A stretch of DNA of 64,000 nt, taken from contig JAFXVR010000026.1 in NCBI GenBank assembly GCA_017534885.1, positions 62,001-126,000 of the forward strand. The letters run 5' to 3'. Source of the stretch: Clostridia bacterium. GTDB taxonomy: Bacteria > Bacillota > Clostridia > Christensenellales > Aristaeellaceae. Below, in pieces: positions 52,876 through 62,689 of the stretch (position 1 is its first letter; each line of letters opens with the position of its first letter). The notes under the pieces are model-generated. The model ran no database searches and was not told where the DNA came from. It was given only the letters and a program-made list of their open reading frames with translations. The position numbers and the translations under genes are program-made.

Positions 52876-54381
52876 TTACTTCGCGGCGGCGAAGCGGTCA
52901 TACTGGGCTTGCTTCACCTTCAGCACTTCTTCCACCTGCAGGCCCTGCAGGGAAGCGATGTAGCTGTCAAACTCGTCCTCGATGCTGTAGATGCCGCTGA
53001 TAAAGCCCACAGCGCGCTCGTCCACATAGGTCTGCAGGTCAACCATGTACATGCTCAGGGTGTTGGCCTCGTCCGTGGTGGAGTACACAACCGGGAAGGG
53101 CGCACGGATGTAGGGCTCTTCAAACTCGCGGTCGTTCTGCACGTGCCAGGCAGCCAGCAGCACGTCGGTGGCGGGCACGCTCTGCTGAGAGGGCATATTG
53201 GGGGCATTGATGCCCAGGCCCTGGAACCAGGTGGAGTCTTCGGTGGTGCGGGGCAGGAAGTGACGGTTGCCCTCAGCGTCCACTTCGTAAGTCAGGCCTT
53301 CCTCGCCCCAGACGTACAGATCCTGCGCCTCTTCGCTCATGGCGTAGTCCAGGTAGCGGATCGCGGCTTCCTTGCTGGTGCTCTTGGCATTGATGCCGAA
53401 CACGTTGCTGATGGGGTTGCGGCCCACATAGAAGCCCTCATGGTCGCCGCTAAGGGGCGCCACGCCGACGAAGATGCCGTTCTCGCCGTCATAGCCGGGG
53501 GCGTTCTGGGAATACAGGGTGGACATCTGCCAGGAGAAGTCGAAGGTGACGCCGGTGGTGTCGTTTGCGCAGCGCTCCACGATCTGGTCGCGGTTCAGGC
53601 TGGTGAACTCAACCTCCAGCAGGCCTTCGCTGTACAGGCCGTTCAGGAAGGTCAGGTAGGCCTTGTAGGCTTCGGTCTCATAGGCGGCATAGTGCACCTT
53701 GCCCTCGTCGTCGGCATAGAAGCCGCTGACCAGATCCAGGCCGAAGGCCGGGCCGAACATATAGGGCAGGAAGGCGCTCTGGATGCTCATGGGGATCTCA
53801 TCGGAGGCGTCGCCGTTGCCGTTCATGTCGTTGTCCCTGTAGTAGCGGAGCATTTCCACGAAGGCGTCCAGGGTGGTGGGCGCTTCGATGCCGGCCTTCT
53901 CCAGCCAGCGCACGTTGTACATCAGCACGGGCTGATAGTTGTTGGTGACCACGGTCTGGGGCACATAGTAGATATGGCCGTCCACAGCGGTCAGAGAGCC
54001 CTTGATGATGGGGTTCTCGTCCAGGAACTTCTTGTAGTTGGGCATGATGTCGAAATGCTCGTCCAGGGGCTCAAAGAGGCCGGCGGACAGATAGGTCTGG
54101 TTCAGGTCCAGATCGGGGAGCATCACCACATCCGCCAGATCCTGACCGGAGGCCAGCATGGGGCTGACGGCGTCGGAGTAGGTGCCGGGGTCCAGCAGGT
54201 TCCAGTCCACGGTTACGCCCGCGTTGTCCGCGATCTTCTTCAGCAGGTAGGCGTCGCGAAGATCGACGGTGGAATAATACGAGTTGATGGCCAGCTGCCG
54301 GATGGTCTCGCCGTCCGCCAGGGCGGAAGCGCAGCCCAGGAGCAGGCACAGGGCCAGCAGGATGCTGAGGGTCTTCTTCAT
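52876..54381 (-). CDS. Sugar ABC transporter extracellular binding protein (LipO-like)
   Basis: This 501-residue protein has a signal peptide with a possible lipobox (LLLGC, Cys17), so it is probably a lipoprotein. It has the two-lobed layout of large family-1 binding proteins that pair with LplB/YtcP permeases. Visible segments include DLADVVMLPDLD, MYNVRWLEKAGIEAPTTLDA and AIRYLDYAMSEEAQDLYVWG. It is last in the operon after two permeases, 61 bases behind the second. No ATPase gene is present, so a shared MsmX-type ATPase is likely. The ligand is probably an oligosaccharide. Confidence 0.88.
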   Translation of the reverse strand: MKKTLSILLALCLLLGCASALADGETIRQLAINSYYSTVDLRDAYLLKKIADNAGVTVDWNLLDPGTYSDAVSPMLASGQDLADVVMLPDLDLNQTYLSAGLFEPLDEHFDIMPNYKKFLDENPIIKGSLTAVDGHIYYVPQTVVTNNYQPVLMYNVRWLEKAGIEAPTTLDAFVEMLRYYRDNDMNGNGDASDEIPMSIQSAFLPYMFGPAFGLDLVSGFYADDEGKVHYAAYETEAYKAYLTFLNGLYSEGLLEVEFTSLNRDQIVERCANDTTGVTFDFSWQMSTLYSQNAPGYDGENGIFVGVAPLSGDHEGFYVGRNPISNVFGINAKSTSKEAAIRYLDYAMSEEAQDLYVWGEEGLTYEVDAEGNRHFLPRTTEDSTWFQGLGINAPNMPSQQSVPATDVLLAAWHVQNDREFEEPYIRAPFPVVYSTTDEANTLSMYMVDLQTYVDERAVGFISGIYSIEDEFDSYIASLQGLQVEEVLKVKQAQYDRFAAAK

Positions 54382-54442
54382 GGGGGTACCTCCTCAATAT
54401 TATTAGCGGAAACCCTTTTCCGCCTGGATACAAGGGATGGGG

Positions 54443-55366
54443 TCAGCCCTTCACGGCGCCGAGCATGGTGCCGGTGACCAGGTATTTCTGCACGAAGGGC
54501 GTGATGCAGAAGATGGGCACCGCCGCCAGCACAATGCAGACATACCGGATTTTCAGGGTGTTCTTCGCGGCCGCGTCCGCAGCGGCTGTGCCCGCGGACT
54601 GAAGCACCTCGGCAGAGGACATCAGCAGCACCCGCCGCAGGAAGATCTGCAGGGGCTGCAGGTCGCTCCGGCCCAGGTACAGCATGGCGTTGAAGAAATC
54701 GTTGTAACGGGCCACCGCGTAGTACAGCGTCAGCACAGCCAAGGTGGGCTTGATCAGCGGCACCGCGATGTGCAGCATCATGTACCAGTCGCTGGCGCCC
54801 TCCAGGGAGGCGTTCTCAAACAGGTCTTCGGGCACGCTCTCCATGGCGGAGCGGCAGATCATCATGTTGTAGGTGCTCAGCAGCACCGGCAGGATCATGG
54901 CCAGGCGGCTGTTGTACAGGCCCATGCCGGTCACCACCATGTAGGTGGGGATCATGCCGCCGCTGAAGTACATGGTGAAGACCACGAAGAAGTTCAGCTT
55001 CCGCCTGAGGAAGAAGCGCTTCCGGCTCAGGGGATAGGCAGCCAGGCAGGTGAACACCATGTTGGCTAAGGTGCCGAAGACGGTGTAGAAGGCCGTGTTC
55101 AGGTAGGAGGTCCACAGCTGGGAATAGCCCATCACCATGCTGTAGGTCTCGGTGGTGAAGCCCCTGGGCAGGAACCACACGTCTCCCCGGGCCACCGCGG
55201 CTCCGTCCGAGAAGGAGATGGAGAACACGTACAGGAAGGGGTAGGCGGTGACCGCCACCGCGAAGAGCACCAGAATCCAGATGACGATGTCCAGCGCCTT
55301 GTCCCCCGCGCTTTCCGTGCTGAAGGAGTCCGGCTTATGCACCGTCCTCTTGGCCAGGGCTGTCAC
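54443..55366 (-). CDS. Sugar ABC permease, YtcP/MalG type
   Basis: This 307-residue protein has six membrane helices and the EAA loop (ENASLEGASDWYMMLHIAVP) of sugar permeases. GTG 55364-55366 is chosen since GGGAG lies 8 bases upstream; longer frames extend into the previous intergenic sequence. It lies between the LplB-type permease (133 bases upstream) and the binding protein gene. The C-terminal KYLVTGTMLGAVKG is the usual end of the YtcP subfamily. Confidence 0.9.
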   Translation of the reverse strand: MTALAKRTVHKPDSFSTESAGDKALDIVIWILVLFAVAVTAYPFLYVFSISFSDGAAVARGDVWFLPRGFTTETYSMVMGYSQLWTSYLNTAFYTVFGTLANMVFTCLAAYPLSRKRFFLRRKLNFFVVFTMYFSGGMIPTYMVVTGMGLYNSRLAMILPVLLSTYNMMICRSAMESVPEDLFENASLEGASDWYMMLHIAVPLIKPTLAVLTLYYAVARYNDFFNAMLYLGRSDLQPLQIFLRRVLLMSSAEVLQSAGTAAADAAAKNTLKIRYVCIVLAAVPIFCITPFVQKYLVTGTMLGAVKG

Positions 55367-55499
55367 AGGCGCCACTCCCTTCTCTCTTTCTCTATGCTTA
55401 GGAGATTCCGCGCCTGCGGGCGCGGGCAGGGGGCTTTCCGATCGCCCCCTGCACTCCTTCGGCTTCATGCGTTGGGTTTGCTTTATTTTTGGATCAATC

Positions 55500-56447
55500 T
55501 CACCACAGGCTGGAGCCGGTCACCTTGCGGCTGAGCGCGTTGCTGGAGACCACGAACACGAAGCCCACCGCCGAGTAGAACAGGCCCACCGCCGAAGCGT
55601 AGCTGAAGTTCTTGTTTTCGATGCCCTGCCGGTAGACATAGGTGGCGATGACGTCTCCCGTCTCATACACCGCCGGGGAGTACATCAGGTACACCTTCTC
55701 AAAGCCCACGTTCAGCAGGTTGCCAAGAGTCATGATCAGCAGCAGGATGACGGTGTCGGAGATCATGGGGATGATCAGGTGGATGATCTGCTGCCACCGG
55801 CTGGCGCCGTCCACCTTCATGGCCTCGTACAGGGTGGGATCGATGCCCATGATGGCCGCTACGAAGATGATGGCGTTGAAGCCGAAGCTCTGCCAGGAGC
55901 CGGAGATGACATACAGCTTCCGGAACCAGGAGGGCATGCCCATGAAGTTGATCGCCTTCCCGCCGAAGGCCTTGATCACCTGGTTCACGATGCCGCTGGA
56001 GGGGCTCAGGAAGTTGGTCATCATGCCCACCACCACCACCGTGGAGATGAAGTAGGGCAGGTAGGTGATCACCTGGGCCGTCTTGGCGAAGCGCCGGGCC
56101 CGCAGCTGGGTGATGCAGATGGCGAAGATGATGGGGATGGGGAAGCCGAAGATCAGCGAGTAGAAGGAGAGGAGGAAGGTGTTGCGGATCAGCCGCCAGG
56201 CGAAAACTGAGTTGAAGAACTGCTGGAACCAGCGGAACCCGACCCAGGGGCTGCTGAACACCCCGGCGAAGCCGCTGCCCATCTTGAAGTCCTCGAAGGC
56301 CATGGCCAGCCCCACCATGGGCAGATAGCAGAAGATGAGGTAGAAGAGGAAAACCGGGAGGAACATCAGCATCAGCTGAGAATCCCTGCGGATCAGCTGG
56401 CTCAGCGGCTTCTTGCCCGGCTTGATGTCATTGACCGGTTTCGCCAT
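55500..56447 (-). CDS. Sugar ABC permease, LplB/MalF type
   Basis: This 315-residue protein has an N-terminal cytoplasmic segment, six helices and the EAA loop YEAMKVDGASRWQQIIHLIIP. It forms the membrane channel with the YtcP-type partner. ATG 56445-56447 follows GAGGAGGGAG. It is first of three genes and is preceded by a promoter with an overlapping direct repeat, next to the AraC regulator gene that most likely controls it. Confidence 0.9.
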   Translation of the reverse strand: MAKPVNDIKPGKKPLSQLIRRDSQLMLMFLPVFLFYLIFCYLPMVGLAMAFEDFKMGSGFAGVFSSPWVGFRWFQQFFNSVFAWRLIRNTFLLSFYSLIFGFPIPIIFAICITQLRARRFAKTAQVITYLPYFISTVVVVGMMTNFLSPSSGIVNQVIKAFGGKAINFMGMPSWFRKLYVISGSWQSFGFNAIIFVAAIMGIDPTLYEAMKVDGASRWQQIIHLIIPMISDTVILLLIMTLGNLLNVGFEKVYLMYSPAVYETGDVIATYVYRQGIENKNFSYASAVGLFYSAVGFVFVVSSNALSRKVTGSSLW

Positions 56448-56522
56448 GGTCTCCCTCCTCGCATTTTCATATGGATGCCTGCCTGACTCCGGATGGGGCG
56501 GCGGGCTGCATCTGATGTGCAA

Positions 56523-56552
56523 ATGATAGGCGAGAAGCATCAAAAAAGGCAA
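56523..56552 (-). promoter_or_regulatory. Promoter of the sugar ABC operon
   Basis: TTGCCT (56547-56552) and TATCAT (56523-56528) on the minus strand are separated by 18 bases. Confidence 0.7.
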
Positions 56553-56560
56553 GCATCAAA
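56535..56560. promoter_or_regulatory. Direct repeat AAGCATCAAA over the -35 region
   Basis: AAGCATCAAA occurs at 56535-56544 and again at 56551-56560, 16 bases apart, flanking and touching the -35 box. It is a candidate site for the adjacent AraC-family regulator. Confidence 0.5.
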
Positions 56561-56589
56561 TCGCGCTTGTCTTTTCTGGTGGGAATTTT

Positions 56590-58848
56590 TCAGTTTTCGT
56601 CAGGGATGTTCAAATCCGGCGGGTCATGATCTGATTCATCTCCGCCGCGGTATTCGCTGGGGTTGACCCCCATCACCGCCCGGAAATTCCGGCGGAAGGT
56701 GAGGATATTGCTGAAGCCGCACTGGTTCGATATCTCCTCCAGGCTCAGACCGGTCTCCTTCAGCAGCTCAGCCGCCCGGTGAATCTGCCGCTCCCGGACA
56801 TAGGTCAGGAAGGTCTGCCCGTGCTGCTTCCGGCAGATGAGCCCCACCATCTTGGTGGAGACGCCGAAGCGATCCGCCAGGCTGTTCAGGCTCAGCTCCG
56901 GGTCGTAGAGATGCGCTTCCAGATAGGCGCTGATTTCCGCCTCCAGGCTCTTCTCCTTCTCCGCTTCCTCACCGGAGGGGGCTTCCGCCAGGCTTGTGGC
57001 GAAGACCTGCCGGTAGTAGGCAAAGATTTCCTCAATGGTGGCCGAATCCCGGATGGGCTCCATGCGCACATGGGTCGTGCTCAGGTCATAGGCGTTGCGC
57101 AGGGCTTTGTGGATCGTCCAGTAGAGCTCGTCCGCCAGCTTCCGGACCTCCTCCAGGGGCAGGTCGGCTTCCACCAGATTGGCCTGGTAGATACTGTCCA
57201 GCAGACTGTTCAGCTCCTCCAGATTCCTCTCCTTCAGGAAGCGCACCATCTGCTTCTGGGCGTCCTTGGGCAGGGAATAGCCTTGGGGCGCTTCCTCCCG
57301 CTCCTCGGGGAAGTAGACCGCGCCCCGGCCGCCGGTGAGCATCTGTCCCAGGGAAGCCTGGGCCTCCCGGCAGGCCTCGCTCAGCCGATCCAGCTCGCTC
57401 TCCCGGTGGCCGATGCCTAAGGTGACAAGGGTGCTTTCGTCCTCCACATTCTCCTGGATGGCGCTGTACAGCTTATAGAAGAACGCGTCAAAGCCTTCCT
57501 TTTCATCCGCGGCGGCGATCACAAAGATGTTCTGCAGGTTCTCCGGCACCGCCACCACCTGAATCTCTTCCCCGCTCATGCGCCGGCAGACGGACAGCAC
57601 CAGCTCCTGCAGATCCTGATACCGCCGCTCCGTCGCCGGGGTCTCCCGGGTGATGGCCAGGTTCACCACACCCACCGTGTAATAGCTGCGCTTCAGCTCC
57701 GTAAACTGCCCTTCCACCAGCATCTGCGGCTGGCCGGCCCCGTGAATCACGGCCTGCAGCATGCCCTGCCGGGCATAGGGGGTGATGGTCACCATCTTCT
57801 CCTGATAGCCGTTGCGCTCGCCGATGAGGCTGACGATTCCCTGCAGAATGTGGCCGAACTCGTCCCGGGAGCCGGGCAGCTCCGCTTCTGATACAGCGGT
57901 GTCCCCGGGCTTTTCCACCAGCCGCTGGATCTCATCGATGGGCCGGTAGTAGCGCCGGGAGATGCGGTAGCTGATCTGCATGAGGAAAAGGCTGGCCAGC
58001 GCCATCAGAGCCGGGGGGAGCAGGGCAGAGAGAGGCAGCGGCCTGGACAGGGCGGACTCGGGCAGATATACCAGATAGGACACGGTGCTGTCCGCCATGC
58101 TGTCCGCCTGCATCACGATCCCTGTGGCCTCCCCGGTTTCATAGACGGGCTGGCCCCGGCGCAGGATCCGGACAGCCGCCTGATCCCCGAGCCGGTCGCG
58201 GATGGCCGCCCGCAGCTGATCCTGCTCGATGAGGATGAGCACCTCGCCTTTCGCGGAGCTCTGGCTGCCGAAGCCGGTGTAGAATTCGCCGTAGATCAGG
58301 TATTCCCGGTTCAGCTGAATCTGATGTCCGCTGACGCCCAGCAGCCGGGCCGCGGTGCTGACCCCGAACCAGGGGGAGGTCGAGAGGGCCTGACAGGAGC
58401 CCTCCAGGGAATACACTTCCCCGGGCAGGAAGACCTTGTTCTCCCCCTGAAAGGCCAGAATCAGGCTGTTCAGGCTGGTGCTCCGCGCGCCGCTCCGGAT
58501 GCGGGTCAGCTCCCCCAGCAGGTTGTACAGTTGCAGGGAGCTCATGGTCTTCTTTTCCACATAGACCGTCTGCAGGGCGGAGCGGGCGCTTTCGGAGGCG
58601 TTGACGGAGGCGCAGAGCATCTGGGCCTGCATCAGCTGCTGATCCATCCAGTTGCCCCAGGACACCACCCGCTGTTCCCATTCCTGCCGCGCCAGTTCCG
58701 AGGCCTCCCGCCGGTAGGACAGGAGGGTCCAGCCGACGAAAATGCCAAACAGCAGCAGGATGATCAATGTATAGGAAAGGAACAGGCGCTTGAAAACGCC
58801 GCTGCGGAAGTAATTCACCCGCCGCTGTTTCCGCTCTGCTCCCCGCAT
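56590..58848 (-). CDS. Membrane-bound AraC-family regulator
   Basis: This 752-residue protein has helix 1 at about 20-42, an external sensor region (45-285), helix 2 at about 285-305 (LLPPALMALASLFLMQISYR), a linker, a mid domain that resembles a degenerate GGDEF-like module, and a C-terminal AraC double helix-turn-helix (LSLNSLADRFGVSTKMVGLI and ISNQCGFSNILTFRRNFRAV). Such regulators sense extracellular sugars and control adjoining LplB/YtcP importers. It is 29 bases after the beta-lactamase-fold gene and 142 bases before the permease. Confidence 0.9.
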   Translation of the reverse strand: MRGAERKQRRVNYFRSGVFKRLFLSYTLIILLLFGIFVGWTLLSYRREASELARQEWEQRVVSWGNWMDQQLMQAQMLCASVNASESARSALQTVYVEKKTMSSLQLYNLLGELTRIRSGARSTSLNSLILAFQGENKVFLPGEVYSLEGSCQALSTSPWFGVSTAARLLGVSGHQIQLNREYLIYGEFYTGFGSQSSAKGEVLILIEQDQLRAAIRDRLGDQAAVRILRRGQPVYETGEATGIVMQADSMADSTVSYLVYLPESALSRPLPLSALLPPALMALASLFLMQISYRISRRYYRPIDEIQRLVEKPGDTAVSEAELPGSRDEFGHILQGIVSLIGERNGYQEKMVTITPYARQGMLQAVIHGAGQPQMLVEGQFTELKRSYYTVGVVNLAITRETPATERRYQDLQELVLSVCRRMSGEEIQVVAVPENLQNIFVIAAADEKEGFDAFFYKLYSAIQENVEDESTLVTLGIGHRESELDRLSEACREAQASLGQMLTGGRGAVYFPEEREEAPQGYSLPKDAQKQMVRFLKERNLEELNSLLDSIYQANLVEADLPLEEVRKLADELYWTIHKALRNAYDLSTTHVRMEPIRDSATIEEIFAYYRQVFATSLAEAPSGEEAEKEKSLEAEISAYLEAHLYDPELSLNSLADRFGVSTKMVGLICRKQHGQTFLTYVRERQIHRAAELLKETGLSLEEISNQCGFSNILTFRRNFRAVMGVNPSEYRGGDESDHDPPDLNIPDEN

Positions 58849-58877
58849 ACTGGCTGTTCTCCTTTCCCTGCGCCGCT

Positions 58878-60233
58878 TTATTCAGCCCGCAGCGCCTTTC
58901 CGGAAGCGCTTCCCGCATAGCCATCCGTCATCCGGTCGGCGGAGCGGCGGCTCTGGACGGTGACCGAATCACCGGTGAAAACCAGCACCATGTCAAAGCC
59001 GCAAGGGCTGTTCCCGATGGCATGGCAGCGGATCCGCAGCGCGCCGTCCGCGTACCAGGCCGCGGAAACCGTCGCGGGCTCGCCCGGCCAGCCGGGATAA
59101 TCAGCGCACAGGGTCTCGCCGGCGCGGAAGGGGAGGCGGCAGCTGCCCCGGGCATTCTCATAACACAGGCAGTCCTCCTTCATCTGCAGCTGCGTCCAGC
59201 CCAGGGGATTTTCCTCCGGGAACTGATAACTGCCGGACACAACTCTGCGGGCCTCCGGCACGTCCTTCAGCGTGGGCGCGGGAAGCTCCAGCCGGACCGG
59301 CGCCATGTCCTCCCGGTCCAGCCAGGGATACAGCTCTTCAAAGAAGGCGTCATAGATCCGCTGCATGCCTGCGGAATCCAGGCGCACATCGCCGATGCTG
59401 CAGAAAACCGCGTCCTTCTCAGGGCAGAGCACCGCCAGCTGGCCGCCCATGCCGTACAGCACCCAGCCGGCCCGGGTGCGCCAGCACTGCCAGCCGTAGC
59501 CATAGCGCTCCTCCTCGCTGTCCCGCAGGAGAGTGTCAATCTGTTTCTGCTGCATCTGCGACATAAACCAGCCGGGAATCAGGCCGTCTCCGCCCCGGCT
59601 GAGGCACAGCGCCACCCGGTTCAGATCCCGCAGACTCATGCACAGCCCGGTGCCGCCGGTGCACTGGCCCGAGGGATCCCGCAGCCAGAAGCGGCTGTCC
59701 TCGCAGCCCAAGGGGGTGAAAAGCCGCTCCTCAAGGAAATCCACGACCTCCTTGCCGCTCAGCCGGCGAACCAGGCTGGACAGCACCTGGCTGGCTCCGG
59801 TATCATAATTGAAGACAGCGCCCGGCGCGTGATCCGGCTTTCCGGTGAAAAAGGGCAGGGTCCAGTCCGCGTCCTCATACTCTCGGTAGGCGGTCTGCCG
59901 GTAGCAGGTGGCCATTCGAAACATGTCCACAATGGTCACGGCCGTCAGCTCCGGGGGCGGTGAGGGCGGCAGCAGATCCGGGAAGAAGCGGACGATGGGA
60001 TCCTCCAGCCGCAGCTTCCCCTCCTCCATCAGCATGGCCAGGGCGATGGCCACCATGGTTTTGCTGACCGAATACATCCGGTGCGGCTGATCCTCCCGGA
60101 ACGGCGCGTAAACAGCCCGGGCCTTCTCCTGACACCGGACAGTGAGCATCCAGCCGTGCAGGTTGATGTCCTCCCTGCGAATCCGCTCCGCAAAAGCCTG
60201 CACCCGCTTCTCCAGTCCTGATTCATGCTTCAT
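58878..60233 (-). CDS. Beta-lactamase/serine hydrolase family protein (class C fold)
   Basis: This 451-residue protein has the active-site SVSK (Ser55, Lys58) and a Tyr at the second motif (FNYDTGASQVL), with Y-D-T where many class C relatives have Y-x-N. The late motif is a GMGGQ-type triad. No signal peptide is present when started at ATG 60231-60233, chosen for the GGGAGTG site; it would act in the cytoplasm. The C-terminal 120 residues form a separate beta domain. Family members are esterases, amidases or transacylases rather than true beta-lactamases. It may be cotranscribed with the AraC gene. Confidence 0.85.
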   Translation of the reverse strand: MKHESGLEKRVQAFAERIRREDINLHGWMLTVRCQEKARAVYAPFREDQPHRMYSVSKTMVAIALAMLMEEGKLRLEDPIVRFFPDLLPPSPPPELTAVTIVDMFRMATCYRQTAYREYEDADWTLPFFTGKPDHAPGAVFNYDTGASQVLSSLVRRLSGKEVVDFLEERLFTPLGCEDSRFWLRDPSGQCTGGTGLCMSLRDLNRVALCLSRGGDGLIPGWFMSQMQQKQIDTLLRDSEEERYGYGWQCWRTRAGWVLYGMGGQLAVLCPEKDAVFCSIGDVRLDSAGMQRIYDAFFEELYPWLDREDMAPVRLELPAPTLKDVPEARRVVSGSYQFPEENPLGWTQLQMKEDCLCYENARGSCRLPFRAGETLCADYPGWPGEPATVSAAWYADGALRIRCHAIGNSPCGFDMVLVFTGDSVTVQSRRSADRMTDGYAGSASGKALRAE

Positions 60234-60321
60234 ATGGTTCACTCCCGCGTTAAGATATAGCAGCCGCCCAGAGGCGGCGTGTGATATGAAAACCAGCAAC
60301 ACGGCAGGCGGAATCCGGGGC

Positions 60322-61419
60322 TTACTCTCCCGTCTTCACCCGCGCCACCGCGCCTTCCGCCTCATCCCATTCTCCCGGATCCTGCCCGGTGGTCTGGCGC
60401 ATCCGCTCCAGGACGCGCAGGGCGTCTTCGCCCTTCAGCAGGCAGGGGGCGAAATCGTTGGCGCCGGGGGTGCTGGTGATGGAAATCGGGTAGAAGTGCA
60501 GGGCGATCTCCCGCAGGACGCCCTCCTCGAAGGTCAGCACCGCCCGGGTGACCAGGGCGTCGGTGACCTTCGGATAGATGGCGCCGCCGAAGGAGCAGTT
60601 GCCCAGGCTGTACACCACGGGCACGCCCTCCACCACATCATAGCCCTGCACCACGTGCGGGTGATGGCCGATAATCAGATGGGTGCCGCATTGGATGGCC
60701 CGGCTGACGATCTGCTTCTGATAATTGTCCGGGGGCGTGGCGCTGTACTCCGTGCCGGCGTGCATCACGGTGATGACGGCGGCGCAGCCCAGATCCTTCA
60801 GCCGCTCCGCCTGCCGGGCGAACTGCTTGTAACGCGTGCCTGTCAGGGAGTAGCTGACACCGAGAAAACCAATGAGAACCCCTTCGTCCGAGCGCCACAC
60901 GGCCGGGGCGTCGGTGCCGAACCAGCAGACCCCGGCGGCTTCCAGGGCGGCCTTGGTGTCGGCATAGCCCTTGTCGCCGTAGTCGTGGGTGTGGTTATTG
61001 GCTAAGGTGACGCACTCCGCGCCCGCGCTGGTGAGGATCTCCGTGTAGGCGGTGGGGCCGATGAAGTTGAACTGCTTGTCCGCCCTGGACAGCTTGCGGT
61101 CGGACAGCACAACCTCCAGGTTGGCCACGGTCAGGTCATCCGCCAGCGTCAGGGCGCTGAGGCCTTCCAGCGGGTAGGAGAAGCCCTTTTCTTCCACCGT
61201 GCGGAAAAAGCCCAGCGGGGAACGGCGGTTCTTTTCCTCGCCGCCTAAGGTGCAGTCGCCCAGGAAGGTCATGGTGATTTCCCCGCTGAAGCTGCTCCCG
61301 CCTTCTGAAAGCGCTTCCGGGCTGTCCTTGCCGGACAGGGTATACCAGGTGCCGCTGGCTGAGGCGGAGAGGGGAATCAGCAGGGCCAGGAGCAGGGACA
61401 GCAGTCGTCTACGCAGCAT
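60322..61419 (-). CDS. CapA-family metallophosphatase-fold protein
   Basis: This 365-residue protein has a signal peptide (1-22) and CapA/PgsA motifs: MTFLGDCTLGG, ANLEVVLSD, LANNHTHDYG, and VMHAGTEY with IIGHHPHVVQG. The family helps export or attach poly-gamma-glutamate capsules, but many relatives act on other cell-wall polymers. No capBC genes are in the window. It begins 18 bases after the NAGPA-type gene, so the two are cotranscribed and probably act together outside the membrane. Confidence 0.88.
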   Translation of the reverse strand: MLRRRLLSLLLALLIPLSASASGTWYTLSGKDSPEALSEGGSSFSGEITMTFLGDCTLGGEEKNRRSPLGFFRTVEEKGFSYPLEGLSALTLADDLTVANLEVVLSDRKLSRADKQFNFIGPTAYTEILTSAGAECVTLANNHTHDYGDKGYADTKAALEAAGVCWFGTDAPAVWRSDEGVLIGFLGVSYSLTGTRYKQFARQAERLKDLGCAAVITVMHAGTEYSATPPDNYQKQIVSRAIQCGTHLIIGHHPHVVQGYDVVEGVPVVYSLGNCSFGGAIYPKVTDALVTRAVLTFEEGVLREIALHFYPISITSTPGANDFAPCLLKGEDALRVLERMRQTTGQDPGEWDEAEGAVARVKTGE

Positions 61420-61437
61420 TGGTCATCCTCCGGGCGG

Positions 61438-62655
61438 TCATTCCGCCATGCTGTCCGTGTGCCCGATGCCGATCAGGGTGGTCACGGTGCGCACGAACTT
61501 CTGCTTGTTATAGGTGGCCATTTTGTTGAGCATCCGCCCGCGGAAAACCAGCGCCATGGTGTTGCCGCCGTCCAGGTTCAGGGCCTGGGTGACACCGCGC
61601 TCCCGCATCATCTCGGCCACGCGCTGCAGCATGGTGCCCTTGCTGGTTTTGATGCGGCCCTGGACGGACAGGAGCAGGTAGTGCCCGGGCTCGATCATGC
61701 CCAGAGCCTGGCGCGGCTCAATGCTCCGGTAATAGTCGTACACCAGGTCGTTGATCTCCCCGTTCCGGAGCAGGATCGGGCCGAAGCTGAACACGTTGAC
61801 CGCGCCCATGGCGACCAGCTTCTCAGCGGTGTGCTCATTGCAGACGTAGACCTCCAGGCGGCCGTCGGGATACTGGGCCAGCATGTCCAGGTTCGGCAGG
61901 TGATGGCCGGCTTTCTTGTTGGTCTGGCTGCTGATGATCTCCCCGTTCCGGATGATGATGCCCACGGTCTCTTTGTCCGCCATGCGGGTGGCGTAGAAGT
62001 CGTCCGAAAAGCCCAGCACAAAGCCGGCGTCCTTCGCAATGTCGTAGGGATAGCGGAACTTTTTGCCTGGATGCGCCGGGTCGGTGACGGCGGTCTCAAA
62101 GGCCATGCCGCCCCGCGTCCAGATTTCCGTCTCAAACCAGATGAGGGGAACGGAAGCGTCCTGCCTGCGGGTGATGACAATGCGCAAATCAGGGCTGAGG
62201 TAAATCCACAGCCCCTCGTCGTCGTTCTCGTAGAAATACTCGCCCTCCGCGGCCAGAAAGCCTTCCGTGTCCCGCTCAGGCCAGTCCGGCACGGGAGTGG
62301 GAGCGGCCGATGCCAGGGGACGCAGAGTCGGCTGAGGCGCCTTTTTCGCGCTGTCTGAAAAGAGGACGTCCCAGGTCAGCCCGTCCAGCACGCCTGTTTC
62401 CTCCAGCCCGTTGGCCCGCTGAAAAGCCCGCACGGCCTCGGCGGTCTTTTCCGTGTATTCCCTAGACAGACTGGTCTTGCCGAAGTACTTCAGCGCCTGC
62501 AGCCGCTTTTTCGCCTGAAGCACCCGCTCCCCCCTGTCGCCCACGGTCAGGGCAGTCCCCTCTTCCGCCAGCGCGGAGGGCAGGGGAGGGGTCAGCAGCG
62601 GCAACAGCATCAGCGCACAGAGCGCGCATGTCAGAAACCGGGTCAGCCTGCGCAT
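61438..62655 (-). CDS. Secreted phosphodiester glycosidase (NAGPA domain) with peptidoglycan-binding domain
   Basis: This 405-residue protein has a signal peptide (1-30), a PG_binding_1 domain at about 35-95 (VGDRGERVLQAKKRLQALKY, AFQRANGLEETGVLDGLTW) and a Pro-rich spacer. A NAGPA/phosphodiester glycosidase domain follows, with LLLSVQGR and ALNLDGGNTMALVFRGRML near the end. ATG 62653-62655 is used since longer frames pass through the promoter. NAGPA-type domains cleave GlcNAc phosphodiesters; in Firmicutes they are found near wall-polymer genes. Upstream of CapA, this suggests envelope polymer editing. Confidence 0.85.
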   Translation of the reverse strand: MRRLTRFLTCALCALMLLPLLTPPLPSALAEEGTALTVGDRGERVLQAKKRLQALKYFGKTSLSREYTEKTAEAVRAFQRANGLEETGVLDGLTWDVLFSDSAKKAPQPTLRPLASAAPTPVPDWPERDTEGFLAAEGEYFYENDDEGLWIYLSPDLRIVITRRQDASVPLIWFETEIWTRGGMAFETAVTDPAHPGKKFRYPYDIAKDAGFVLGFSDDFYATRMADKETVGIIIRNGEIISSQTNKKAGHHLPNLDMLAQYPDGRLEVYVCNEHTAEKLVAMGAVNVFSFGPILLRNGEINDLVYDYYRSIEPRQALGMIEPGHYLLLSVQGRIKTSKGTMLQRVAEMMRERGVTQALNLDGGNTMALVFRGRMLNKMATYNKQKFVRTVTTLIGIGHTDSMAE

Positions 62656-62689
62656 GGTTTCACGCCTTTCCAGCCATATTGCCAGAAAC

